The notes under the pieces: model-generated
Databases searched by the model: none
The model's input: the letters and a program-made list of their open reading frames with translations, nothing else
What the model was told of the DNA's origin: nothing
Shown here: one piece after another, positions 31,966 to 40,297 of the stretch
Layout of the letters: each line of letters starts with the position of its first letter
Position numbering within the stretch: position 1 is the first letter of the stretch
Program-made: the position numbers and the translations under genes
Assembly (NCBI GenBank): GCA_001999425.1
Contig: MLHP01000023.1
Location: 20,471 to 84,470 of the forward strand
Source of the DNA: Rodentibacter genomosp. 2
GTDB lineage: Bacteria > Pseudomonadota > Gammaproteobacteria > Enterobacterales > Pasteurellaceae
DNA length: 64,000 nt
Direction: 5' to 3'

Positions 31966-33228
31966 TTAGAATAAGTTAAAGACACCGAAAATTAAGGTAG
32001 AAATGAGGGTCATCACTAAACCGACCGCACTTTCATAAGGAATCAATTTTAAACGCTCTTTCATTTCCATATTCACACTGCCGCCGGTGGCGTGGAAAAA
32101 AGAGCCGTGAGGCATATGATCAAACACTGTTGCCCCGGCATGAATCATCGCTGCACCGGCAAGGCTACTCACGCCAAGTTCCAATAAGGTACTGCTGAAG
32201 ACATTAGAGGCAACCGCTGTCCCTGCGGTAGTAGAAGCAGTGGCAAGCGACATTAATGCCCCTGAAATCGGTGCAAGAATGTAGGAAGGCAAGCCGGAAT
32301 GTTCCAATCCTTGAATCAACACATCTTTCAAACCGGAATTGGCAATAATGCCTGCTAATGCGCCCGTGCCAAGTAACATAATCGCCACCGGAGCCATTTT
32401 ACCTAAACCGCTAATGGCATAGCTGTTCGCTTGGCGCAATTTTCCCATACAAAGCGCACCGATTAAGCCACCTAGCGGCAAGGCGATAAGGGGATCCACT
32501 TTAATATCAAACAAAGGACGAAGGGCAAGTAATAAAATCGCCACCAACGGTGCGACAAGTGCGGTAGAAAATGAAGGAAGATTTTGACTTTCAACCATCA
32601 CCACTTCTTGATCCGTCACTTTTGATCCCTTATTGATAAGTCGTTTTGCCAAGAAATAAGTGAGTATTAACCCAAATATTGCCGGAATAACGCCTGCCAT
32701 CATCACAGAGGTCAGTGGTAAATGGAAAGTATCCGCCGCCGCAATGGCATTGGGGTTTGGTGACATAATATTGCCCGCTTTCCCCCCACCAATCATCGCC
32801 AATAAAATCGCTGCTTTGGATAAATCGGTACGGCGAGCCAAAGCTAAGGCGATCGGCGAAACGGTAATCACCGCTACATCCACAAATACCCCGACTGCCG
32901 TTAAAATCATTGTGGCTAATGCCAACGCCAATAAGGCACGGGTTTCACCGAGTTTATTGGTAATGCTCTCTGCAATACTATTTGCCGCACCGGATTCAAT
33001 CAATACACCGGCTAACACACCGGCAGCCAAAATACGCATTACGGCAGTGGTGATCCCTTGTGCGCCACCGATCATTAAGGTCACAGTTTGCGATAAATCC
33101 ACACCGCCAACCAAGCCTCCCACCAATGCCCCCACTAACATTCCATAAGCAGGCGGTACTTTTTTCAAAATCAGAAAAATGGCGACGACTAATGCCACCA
33201 ATGCCCCAAAAGCAGATACGGTTGTCAT
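31966..33228 (-). CDS. GntP-family permease, probably for glycerate
   Basis: A 420-residue inner-membrane transporter with about twelve hydrophobic segments. GntP-family features are the early GALVGGLVGGVDLSQTV, GLILTYFLAKRL and late ASTTAGTAVASNVFSSTL and AGATVFDHMPHGSFFH segments. Because it is followed by glycerate kinase, glycerate is the likely substrate. RBS GGAGGAGAGA precedes the ATG on the minus strand. Confidence 0.88.
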   Translation of the reverse strand: MTTVSAFGALVALVVAIFLILKKVPPAYGMLVGALVGGLVGGVDLSQTVTLMIGGAQGITTAVMRILAAGVLAGVLIESGAANSIAESITNKLGETRALLALALATMILTAVGVFVDVAVITVSPIALALARRTDLSKAAILLAMIGGGKAGNIMSPNPNAIAAADTFHLPLTSVMMAGVIPAIFGLILTYFLAKRLINKGSKVTDQEVVMVESQNLPSFSTALVAPLVAILLLALRPLFDIKVDPLIALPLGGLIGALCMGKLRQANSYAISGLGKMAPVAIMLLGTGALAGIIANSGLKDVLIQGLEHSGLPSYILAPISGALMSLATASTTAGTAVASNVFSSTLLELGVSSLAGAAMIHAGATVFDHMPHGSFFHATGGSVNMEMKERLKLIPYESAVGLVMTLISTLIFGVFNLF

Positions 33229-33293
33229 AGTTTCTCTCCTCCTAAATGATAAGATCGGAAAGATTATTTCTTGTTTAACAAAAAATTGCTTTA

Positions 33294-33303
33294 TTCATAT
33301 GAA
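33294..33303. promoter_or_regulatory. Palindrome upstream of gntP, shared with the MFS promoter
   Basis: TTCATATGAA is a perfect ten-base palindrome 65 bases before gntP. Nine of these ten bases recur in TCATATGAAC at 33622-33631, 40 bases before the MFS gene. A shared operator is possible but unproven. Confidence 0.3.
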
Positions 33304-33367
33304 CAAAAAAGTGCGGTCAAATCTGCCGTACTTTGTGATTTTAAACAAATCAATATTCTAGCAATGC

Positions 33368-33502
33368 CTCTAAATAAAGGTCAATACATAATCTATCTTA
33401 TTGAAAGATAACCCTGTGACTTATTCAATTTTAGCAAGTCAATAACGTAGAGTATTGAGGTGAATAAATAGTTTTTCAGCGATGTGAGGACGATCACAGT
33501 TT
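33368..33502 (-). pseudogene. Decayed copy of the cdaR 3' end
   Basis: This segment aligns throughout with 34936-35072, the part of cdaR that encodes the C-terminal helix-turn-helix, with roughly 80 percent identity by eye. ATCTATCTTATTGAAAGATAA is shared exactly in 19 or more bases. It contains mutations and no open frame. It lies where cdaR's end would abut gntP if the MFS gene were absent, so it marks a duplication around the inserted gene. Confidence 0.75.
33483..33498. promoter_or_regulatory. CRP-like site
   Basis: TGTGA-GGACGA-TCACA has both perfect half sites of the cAMP receptor protein consensus. It lies in the cdaR remnant, 174 bases before the MFS ATG and about 255 before gntP. 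The intact cdaR copy has lost or never had the left half (GAGAT), so the site exists only in the decayed copy. Confidence 0.5.
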
Positions 33503-33671
33503 TAAAATAAAGTTTTTTCCGCTCTTGAATAATTGTTTTTATTTTGTTGCTTTTTTGTAATTTTATTAACTAAAATAAACTTTCTATAAACTCTTCGATC
33601 ATTCATCAAAATAAAGCTCAATCATATGAACTAGAATAATTGATAGCCAAAAATAAATTAGGGGTATATTT

Positions 33672-34844
33672 ATGAAAAAATATATTACTTTAATAGCACT
33701 TTGTTTAGGTCAAGGTTTAAGCGGAACGGTAATTTCTTTACTGACATTAACCTCTGCTCTTGTCGGTAAATCTCTAGCGCCGACAGAAATATTGATAACC
33801 CTTCCTATGACAATGACGGTTCTAGGTTCATTTTGTATGATTTATTATGCAAGTTTATTAATGAAAAAATACGGTCGAAGAAGATCATTTGTCATTAGTG
33901 GTTTTATTGGTATTTCTGGCGCAATCCTAGCTATATTTGCGTTATATTATCAGCACTTTATGCTTTTTCTATTTTCAACATTTATTCTTGGTAATGCGGC
34001 TATATTTAATCAATTTTACAGATTTGCAGCAGCAGAGATTTTTGATAATGAAATATGGAAAAAAAGATCAACGTCATTAGTCATTGGTTCAGGTATTCTT
34101 GGCGGAATATTCGGTCCTTTTCTGGCTGGGAAAGGCGTTAACTTCATTTCAAATCATGATCTAATGGGTAATTTTATTTTTATAATCATAATATTTTCTC
34201 TATTGATTGTGAGCCAATTCTTTGTTTTCATAGAAAAAGCGTCTTCGTCACCTAACTCTATAAGTTTACTAAATAAAGAGCAGGTATATCGTTCCAGAAA
34301 TTTTATTATTGGAACACTAAGTTGTACTATTGGATTTTCATTAATGACTCTAATTATGAATTCTGCACCATTATCAATGCATAATAATCACTATCCTGTG
34401 TCACAAAATGTATTTGCATTACAGTTACATTTTATTAGTATGTATGCTCCTGCCTTATTCATTCCATTTTTAATTAAAAAAATTAAAACCGGTACCCTAA
34501 TTTTATTTGGTAGTTTATGTTTTTTTGTGGGTTCAATAAGTATTTTTCTATTATCCCCATATTATAGTTATGTTATTTCTCTATTTTTTGCCGGTATAGG
34601 TTGGGCATTAATGTTTAGCGGCGGAACATTTTATCTTAATGAAATTCATCATGACATTAAGCATAAATTACAAAGTGTTAGTTCAATATTCACCTATTCC
34701 GGTAATTTAACCTTTTCCTTTCTAGCAGGATTTACATTAACCTTTCCAAATGGGTGGCAATGGGTGAATATTATTGTAATAAGTATTTCCTCTCTCTTTT
34801 TTATTTATTCTTTGATTAAAGGACATCATCACTTAAAAAGTTAA
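33672..34844 (+). CDS. AT-rich MFS transporter inserted between gntP and cdaR
   Basis: A 390-residue protein with about twelve hydrophobic segments and the MFS loop MKKYGRRRSFVISGFIG after segment two. It lacks uptake signals and is visibly more AT-rich than its neighbours. RBS AGGGG stands in TTAGGGGTATATTTATG. Opposite in direction to gntP and cdaR and flanked by a partial cdaR duplication, it looks acquired. The substrate is unknown. A degenerate uptake-signal pair lies after it (GAAAGTACAGTTAAATTTA near 34876). Confidence 0.85.
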   Translation: MKKYITLIALCLGQGLSGTVISLLTLTSALVGKSLAPTEILITLPMTMTVLGSFCMIYYASLLMKKYGRRRSFVISGFIGISGAILAIFALYYQHFMLFLFSTFILGNAAIFNQFYRFAAAEIFDNEIWKKRSTSLVIGSGILGGIFGPFLAGKGVNFISNHDLMGNFIFIIIIFSLLIVSQFFVFIEKASSSPNSISLLNKEQVYRSRNFIIGTLSCTIGFSLMTLIMNSAPLSMHNNHYPVSQNVFALQLHFISMYAPALFIPFLIKKIKTGTLILFGSLCFFVGSISIFLLSPYYSYVISLFFAGIGWALMFSGGTFYLNEIHHDIKHKLQSVSSIFTYSGNLTFSFLAGFTLTFPNGWQWVNIIVISISSLFFIYSLIKGHHHLKS

Positions 34845-34902
34845 AAAGTTATTCTTAATTTGTCTAAAATAAATAGAAAGTACAGTTAAATTTATTTGGT
34901 TT

Positions 34903-36024
34903 TTAATCATTCTTACCATTTATAACTAATACCGTACTCAAATAAAGGCTCAGTGAATCATCTATCTTATTGAAAGATAAGCCTGTTATTTGTTCAATTT
35001 TAGAAAGACGATAACGTAGGGTATTGGGGTGAATAAACAATTTTTCGGCAGCGAGATGGAGATCACAATTTGCCAAAAAATATTGTTGCAGCGTTTTATA
35101 AAGCGTGGCATTTTTCTCAGAAAATAAGGGAACGATCGGTTTTAGCAATTCCTTACCTTGCCAAGAATAGGATAGCCCTGCCAACAGCACCGGCAAACGA
35201 TATTCTTCAAAACGATAAAGATTTTTTCTCGGATGATGTTTCATACCATAAGCCAAAGTACTTTGGGCGCTTTGAAAAGAAAGGGGAAGCTGCTCGGATA
35301 AGGGCCCATTCAAACTTGCGCCTACTGCAATTTTGTAATTCTGTTTTGTGTAATCTGTCGGGAGTAAGGTTCTTATTTGCTGAGAAAGTGCGGTTGAAAT
35401 CGAGCGTGTTTTTAACACGACAATTTGATCGAGCGATAAAATCGCCACATCCTGCGCAAATTCAGGTTGTTCTAAATAATTGATCAAATGCTGTAAGGAA
35501 TCAGGATTCGGGGATAACAATTTAATCAAAATCACCACTCGGGATTGGGTTAAATCAAAAGCAAAAAATTTGGCTTGTCGCTCTGTTTCTTGCCAATTCA
35601 AATCGCCTCGCAATAACTGCAAAATAAACTCTTCTTTGTAACGGCGGCGCCAGCTTTCTTGCTCCAATAATGCGTGTTGCTCTACAATCAATTCTGCTGT
35701 CATTTTCACCAATTCCGCATATTGTTTCACCTGCGCAGGCTCACCGGAAATCCCTACCACTCCTATCGCTTTTCCTAAATAATGAATGGGGAGATTAATC
35801 CCCGGTCGGGCTTCAAAATTCCATTTTTGTGCTAAGAATTGATCCACTTCCACAACCCTATTTTCCCGTAACGCCAATACTGCTCCGGTATGTCGTTGCG
35901 ATAAACGTTCAGGATTACCGGAGGCAATAATCACACCATTATCATTCATTACGTTCACCGAATAATGAATAATTTTCATAGCACGCTTCACAATTTTTTG
36001 TGCAATAGTCGTATCAAGTTGCAT
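34903..36024 (-). CDS. cdaR: CdaR-type sugar diacid regulator
   Basis: A 373-residue activator. The N-terminal sugar-diacid recognition domain (residues about 1-135) has MNDNGVIIASGNPERLSQRH and GISGEPAQVKQYAELVKMTAEL. A GGDEF-like middle follows, then the C-terminal PucR-type helix-turn-helix LFIHPNTLRYRLSKIEQITG. E. coli CdaR activates glucarate, galactarate and glycerate genes. It most likely controls gntP-glycerate kinase, from which it is now separated by the MFS gene. Confidence 0.93.
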   Translation of the reverse strand: MQLDTTIAQKIVKRAMKIIHYSVNVMNDNGVIIASGNPERLSQRHTGAVLALRENRVVEVDQFLAQKWNFEARPGINLPIHYLGKAIGVVGISGEPAQVKQYAELVKMTAELIVEQHALLEQESWRRRYKEEFILQLLRGDLNWQETERQAKFFAFDLTQSRVVILIKLLSPNPDSLQHLINYLEQPEFAQDVAILSLDQIVVLKTRSISTALSQQIRTLLPTDYTKQNYKIAVGASLNGPLSEQLPLSFQSAQSTLAYGMKHHPRKNLYRFEEYRLPVLLAGLSYSWQGKELLKPIVPLFSEKNATLYKTLQQYFLANCDLHLAAEKLFIHPNTLRYRLSKIEQITGLSFNKIDDSLSLYLSTVLVINGKND

Positions 36025-36067
36025 ATTGGTTTTTTATAGAAAAAAATAAATATACGGTATAACCAAC

Positions 36068-36480
36068 CAAGTTATTCGTCAATGAACTTTGGCGCTCATA
36101 ATCATACCCAAATGAATCAGACAGAGGCAGTTATAATGTAACCCCGTTTCTTGGTCAACGTATTGGTTTTGCAATCTGAACGGTTAGTGGTCTTGGTTTT
36201 GTTGCTCAAGGTGGCGGTCATAGTGTAAGCCGCCCCAAGCATCATAACGTCCACGCCAGATGAGTTTACCTTGGCTGTCGGTCATCTCCCTTGGCATGCC
36301 GATTTGGTCGCAGTGGAAGTAGTTTATCGCCTGTTCAATTTGGTTATTGCTTTCGTCTTTCCGTCCGATACATTGCGCCAACGGTTCGTGGCTGTTCGGG
36401 TGGCGGTAGATGACTAACCGTCCCTAACAAATTGGGGATGTAATCGTTTTTCACCCTGTTTGTTCAGTCTTAACTTGGCT
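36068..36480 (-). pseudogene. Rhs core remnant (cassette end near cdaR)
   Basis: Minus-strand translations in broken frames match the Rhs core: LNKQGEK, then MAQCIGRKDESNNQIEQ through MTDSQGKLIWRGRYDAWGG (open 36184-36381), then PFRLQNQYVDQETGLHYN after a stop. Compared with intact copies at 38.7 and 44.6 kb it has stops and indels and no tip. It forms the left end of the Rhs array, less than 50 bases from cdaR. Confidence 0.85.
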
Positions 36481-36518
36481 ATTGATGATACCAGTGTATA
36501 TCCTATTATAATGAAAGA

Positions 36519-36746
36519 TTATTCTCTGGCTAATAACTCTAGATCTTCATTAGGTTCTATAAAATGAAGTAATCCATATTTGTTTATATCTACAAGAAAT
36601 CCTTTTTCTAAATAAGACCAATTTTCTTTCGAATATTTATCTGTATATAAGTCATCTTCAATTATAGCAACAATACGTCTATTTCACCTGCATAAACAAC
36701 AGTATGCATCTAATTTAATATATTGATTTGTACCGTAATAATTCAT
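36519..36746 (-). pseudogene. Frameshifted small gene, probable immunity remnant
   Basis: It starts MNYYGTNQYIKLDAYCC from the ATG at 36744-36746, nine bases after the end of a toxin-tip remnant, then breaks. The continuation in other frames reads VVYAGEID and IVAIIEDDLYTDKYSKENWS, then YLEKGFLVDINKYG, ending LELLARE before TAA at 36519. At least two indels are needed. Its place directly after a tip tail fits an immunity gene. No family recognised. Confidence 0.6.
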
Positions 36747-36755
36747 TTTGTGTCC

Positions 36756-36893
36756 TTAATTCATAAATTCTTCTAATAGGATCTCATTGGCAGGAGGAGT
36801 TTATCAAAAAACGCAGTAGATCACTTTTCAATGTTCTTACTGTGGTCTGCATGGTTTATTTTTACAGGCTCAACAGGTAGTAAAGTAAACTAT
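36756..36893 (-). pseudogene. Rhs toxin-tip tail remnant
   Basis: Minus-strand frames give INHADHSKNIEK followed by a stop, and in another frame PPANEILLEEFMN with TAA at 36756-36758. This is the end of a third tip whose body is lost. It lies between the immunity-like gene at 36896 and the broken small gene at 36519. Confidence 0.5.
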
Positions 36894-36895
36894 CT

Positions 36896-37495
36896 TTAAA
36901 ACAGCTTATTTAGTTTTTTAAAAGTATATTTATCACAATAAATAGCAACGGCTTCCCAATTTGTCTTTACACCTTTACCATTAACTATAATTTTGACTTC
37001 TTTTTTATTTTTTTCTAAATACCAATCACGGAGAGCCTCTGTGGGGATTAGCCCAAATTGATTCATATCACACTGATTGTTAAAATATACCTCTTTATTA
37101 AACCCATCAATATCTATAGATACTGGATAAATTCCTTCTATAATAGCACCATCCTGATTATTATAGATATCCCACCCCAAGAAATATAAATCGTTTAATC
37201 TCAATTGTTTATCCCATCTATCTTTATAAAAAAGAGAAACTCTCTCTTGATATAATTTTGATGTAGCCGTGAATATTAAATAACAGTCTTCCATTGATAT
37301 ATTTTCTATTAGAACTTTATCTTTTAGGATTAAATTACTTGTGCACCCAAATTCCTGAAACTCTACACTTGACTTTATTCTTTCTAGAAAACTAGGATTA
37401 TCTATATCTTCACATAAATATGGGGATATTATTTTTTGTTTATCTAACTCATAGAGTTTTTTATATATATTAAAATGATGTAAATTTAATTTCAT
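36896..37495 (-). CDS. Putative Rhs immunity protein (199 aa)
   Basis: I do not recognise the family. The protein has 199 residues, no signal peptide or membrane segment, and is rich in Lys, Asn, Ile and Tyr, with AT-rich codons. A central YFLGWDIYNNQDGAIIEGIYP and a C-terminal TNWEAVAIYCDKYTF are visible. It begins 19 bases after the tip fragment at 37515, on the same strand, the usual place for the cognate immunity gene. Cytoplasmic location suggests its toxin acts in the cytoplasm. Confidence 0.6.
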   Translation of the reverse strand: MKLNLHHFNIYKKLYELDKQKIISPYLCEDIDNPSFLERIKSSVEFQEFGCTSNLILKDKVLIENISMEDCYLIFTATSKLYQERVSLFYKDRWDKQLRLNDLYFLGWDIYNNQDGAIIEGIYPVSIDIDGFNKEVYFNNQCDMNQFGLIPTEALRDWYLEKNKKEVKIIVNGKGVKTNWEAVAIYCDKYTFKKLNKLF

Positions 37496-37514
37496 ATATT
37501 ATTTACCTTATATT

Positions 37515-37877
37515 TTAAGGATAAGAAGGAGGATCTCCCTTACCATTTAAATCAATTGCACCAACTGGAATATACTTTGTATGATGACCATAATCACGCA
37601 TTACTTTTTTAGTTTGTTCCCAACGGCAAGTACTGTCATTTGGGTTTTGATTTACTGCAAATAATTTAAAATGGGGAATACCTTGCCCACCGTTATTTCT
37701 CGCACCATCAATTCCTCTTTGAACAATTCTAGGTATCCACAGGATAAGGTGTACAAGGAGGGCATTGTTTTTTATCACATTTAGAGGTATTTTCCTGGTT
37801 TGTGCAGAAGATTGAGCCTTATCACGCTCTTCCTTCGCATCTTCTAATAATATCAATATCATTAGAAAAAACCTCAA
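37515..37877 (-). pseudogene. Orphan Rhs tip fragment, VNQNP type
   Basis: The frame has no core. The first residues come from the out-of-frame end of the preceding gene, then AKEERDKAQSSAQ matches the linker of the Rhs at 38197 (AKEEYDKAQSAAQ). The next stretch is read out of frame: one frame over, the DNA encodes ENTSKCDKKQCPPC as in that Rhs. The frame then returns for GGQGIPHFKLFAVNQNPND and ends GKGDPPSYP. Two compensating indels are thus visible. It is a displaced tip without its own start; the tip may still be expressible after recombination into an Rhs gene, but the indels argue for decay. Confidence 0.7.
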
Positions 37878-38175
37878 TACTACCTACATTATCAATCAAT
37901 TCTATTTTCCATTTTTTATGATTTTTATATTGTTCTAACATAATTATTGATGATATATACATACTATCTGCTTCATAGGAAGACGGAGATATATTATTTT
38001 CTCCTATCTCTAAGAATACTTGAAAACTACTAACATCAATAAATTTCACTGTATAACACATTAATTTGTCTTCAAGCTTTTCAACTTCAAATACAAGATC
38101 TTGACTTTTTAATACGTTACTTGCATCAAAATCAAACTTAATACTGATAATTTTTGCATCAATTAAAAAATTCAT
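37822..38175 (-). CDS. Putative immunity protein for the 38197 Rhs tip (117 aa)
   Basis: A 117-residue cytoplasmic-looking protein starting MNFLIDAKIISIKFDFDAS, 21 bases after the Rhs stop. The middle has FQVFLEIGENNISPSSYEAD and the end VGSIEVFSNDIDIIRR. The final residues CEGRA are read from Rhs linker DNA (GCGAAGGAAGAG) in another frame, so the original 3' end has been replaced at a recombination junction. It resembles small beta-rich immunity proteins (Imm50-like layout) but I would not assign a family. Confidence 0.6.
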   Translation of the reverse strand: MNFLIDAKIISIKFDFDASNVLKSQDLVFEVEKLEDKLMCYTVKFIDVSSFQVFLEIGENNISPSSYEADSMYISSIIMLEQYKNHKKWKIELIDNVGSIEVFSNDIDIIRRCEGRA

Positions 38176-38196
38176 TTCATTTCCTTTTTATAAAAA

Positions 38197-40236
38197 TTAA
38201 GACATTGGAGCAGGTCCACAACCACCAAAAGCATGTTTTGTAGTAAAACATGTGCAATCTGGATAAGGTCTTTGATTATTTACCGAATAATGCCAGTGAA
38301 CTTGTGATCCTGTTCGACCTAAACAATTGCCATGATCATGGGTTGTATGAGTTTGAAAATTAAATTTAATTTCTGCCGGAGGATTACAGGGTGGGCACTG
38401 CTTCTTATCACATTTAGAGGTATTTTCCGATTTAGCTTGTGCAGCAGACTGAGCCTTATCATATTCTTCCTTCGCCTCCATAATACCCGCAGCAATAAGA
38501 ATACCTGTCAAAGCTGTTCCTACATAGGCTAATCCTTCCAAAATCCAAGGGACTGCCGGTGCAAGTGCCGGCGCAAATAATCCTAACGGATCCGTTTGAT
38601 TCTGCGCCGCCCCCTCAAATCGATACAGGTTATTCCCTCCCGCAAGCCCAATCGGGTCTTGTGTCATAAACCGCCCCGTCATCGGTTCATAATAACGTAG
38701 GAAGTTATAATGCAAGCCCGTTTCTTCATCAAAATATTGGTTCTGTAAACGGAACGGTTGGTGACCTTGGTTTTGTTGCACGAGGTGGCGGTCATAGTGT
38801 AAGCCACCCCACGCATCATAGCACCCCCGCCAAATCACTTTGCCTTGGCTGTCCGTCATCTCCCTTGGGATACCGATTTGGTCGCAGTGGAAGTAGTTTA
38901 TCACCTGTTCAATTTGGTGATAGTTTTCCTCTCGTTCCATCTTCCGTCCGATACATTGCGCCAGCGGTTCGTAGCTGTCCGGGTGGCGGTAGATATAGGT
39001 AAAAGTGCGGTCGTTTTCTTGCGCGTTTTTACCTTTTTGAATTTCCTGCACTAGGTGGCTACCGTCCCAGACGAACAGGGTGTGGATTTCAGGCTCACCC
39101 TGTTTGTTTAATTTCGCTTTGGCTATCCGTCTGCCAACGGCGTCATAATAATAAACCCAACGTTCTTTTCGGTAGCGGGTGGTAATCTCGGCACCTATCA
39201 AACGGTCGTGTAAGTCGTAGCGGTAACTGACCCGATTGTCTTTGTCATAGGTGGTTGCTAGGGTGTTGCCTAAACTGTCATACGCAAAGCCAACCCCGCC
39301 ATAGTGGCGGATTCGGTTGTTCTTGATGATTTGGTTGTCCCGCTCAATCAGATTATGCGCCGGGTCAAAATGAAACCGCTCGTCATGGGGTGCGCTGCCG
39401 TTTCTTTCGGTGTGTGCGTGTTCAATACGTCCTAACAGGTCATATTGATAAGTGATTTGGCTGCGCTCAAATTGTCCACCGGTAAACAAGCAGGTATCGC
39501 TTTGTTGTAGGTTTCCGCTTAGGTCATAACTAAAGGTTCGCGCTAAGGTGCGGATGGCAGTACTCTCCATTAGTCCGGCTTGTTGTTTGGTTAATTGTCC
39601 CAATGGATTATATTGATATTCGCCGGTTATTCTCCCTTGTGTGCGGGCGATTTCCCGGTGGCGCTTATCGCGGGTAATTTCGCTGATAAGTTGGTGATTG
39701 AGCTTGATACCCGATAAGTGCCCCGTACCGTAGTAAAAATAATGAATATCATCCCCGCTCGGTAAGCCGGTTTTGATGCGGTTGCCGTTGGCATCATAGT
39801 GATACCCTATCTTGCTCGGACGGTTGTCGAGTATTGGGTGGGTGCCGGTTTCTTCCACTAAACGCCCTAGCGCATCATAACGATAAGTCAGCCGGCTTTC
39901 GCCGTTGTCTATGTCCGTCAAGCGACCGTTGGCATCATAGCGGTAGTGGGTGGTGTGTTGTTGATGACCCTGTTTGATTTGTTTTTTGGTGAGCCTTCCC
40001 TGACGGTCATAATGGAAGTGGGTTTCACGGATTGCCGCCTGATTCGGTATGTTCGGTGTGTTAGGTATGCTTGTCTCACTGATACCGAACTCCCTTTGGG
40101 TGGTCAGTCGCCCTTGTTCGTTGTATTCATATTGGGTCAGCTTATCATCAAAGCCTTTTTCCCAAATCAGTCTGTCCGATTCGTCATACATAAAACGGTA
40201 GGCGGTTTTATTACCCTGAGAGTCGAGGTTTGTCAT
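38197..40236 (-). CDS. Rhs repeat protein, N-terminally truncated, with variable tip
   Basis: 679 residues of Rhs/YD repeats, for example RYDANGRLTDIDNG, YRYDALGRLVEETG and YHYDANGNRIKTG. The end of the core is DPIGLAGGNNLYRFEG followed by DPLGLF near residue 554. The last 125 residues are a hydrophobic linker (PWILEGLAYVGTALTGILIA), the KCDKKQCPPC hinge and a Cys/His-rich tip with VHWHYSVNNQRPYPDCTCF. Full Rhs effectors are about 1400-1500 residues with an N-terminal PAAR or plug domain; here the reading starts at MTNLDSQGNKTAYRF and the DNA beyond 40240 is unrelated. Probably a displaced, silent cassette. The tip's enzymatic class is unknown. Confidence 0.85.
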   Translation of the reverse strand: MTNLDSQGNKTAYRFMYDESDRLIWEKGFDDKLTQYEYNEQGRLTTQREFGISETSIPNTPNIPNQAAIRETHFHYDRQGRLTKKQIKQGHQQHTTHYRYDANGRLTDIDNGESRLTYRYDALGRLVEETGTHPILDNRPSKIGYHYDANGNRIKTGLPSGDDIHYFYYGTGHLSGIKLNHQLISEITRDKRHREIARTQGRITGEYQYNPLGQLTKQQAGLMESTAIRTLARTFSYDLSGNLQQSDTCLFTGGQFERSQITYQYDLLGRIEHAHTERNGSAPHDERFHFDPAHNLIERDNQIIKNNRIRHYGGVGFAYDSLGNTLATTYDKDNRVSYRYDLHDRLIGAEITTRYRKERWVYYYDAVGRRIAKAKLNKQGEPEIHTLFVWDGSHLVQEIQKGKNAQENDRTFTYIYRHPDSYEPLAQCIGRKMEREENYHQIEQVINYFHCDQIGIPREMTDSQGKVIWRGCYDAWGGLHYDRHLVQQNQGHQPFRLQNQYFDEETGLHYNFLRYYEPMTGRFMTQDPIGLAGGNNLYRFEGAAQNQTDPLGLFAPALAPAVPWILEGLAYVGTALTGILIAAGIMEAKEEYDKAQSAAQAKSENTSKCDKKQCPPCNPPAEIKFNFQTHTTHDHGNCLGRTGSQVHWHYSVNNQRPYPDCTCFTTKHAFGGCGPAPMS
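38655..39240 (-). repeat. Rhs core direct repeat, copy 1
   Basis: This stretch is nearly identical to 44510-45095, at a constant offset of 5855 bases with no indels that I could find. It covers the end of the Rhs core including an uptake signal at 39001-39011. Such repeats allow homologous recombination to swap tips. Confidence 0.85.
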
Positions 40237-40297
40237 AGTAACCGTTGTAAAAACACCTAAAAATTTGACCGCACTTTATGTTTTTTTAACGGAGAAG

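Noticed and set aside
32660..33148. A 162-residue open frame opposite gntP
   Set aside because: Thr/Ala/Pro-rich repetitive antisense product of membrane-segment codons; no family features.
38845..39054. Two near-identical 69-residue plus-strand frames (also at 44700-44909)
   Set aside because: They are antisense readings of the duplicated Rhs core; their similarity only reflects the repeat.
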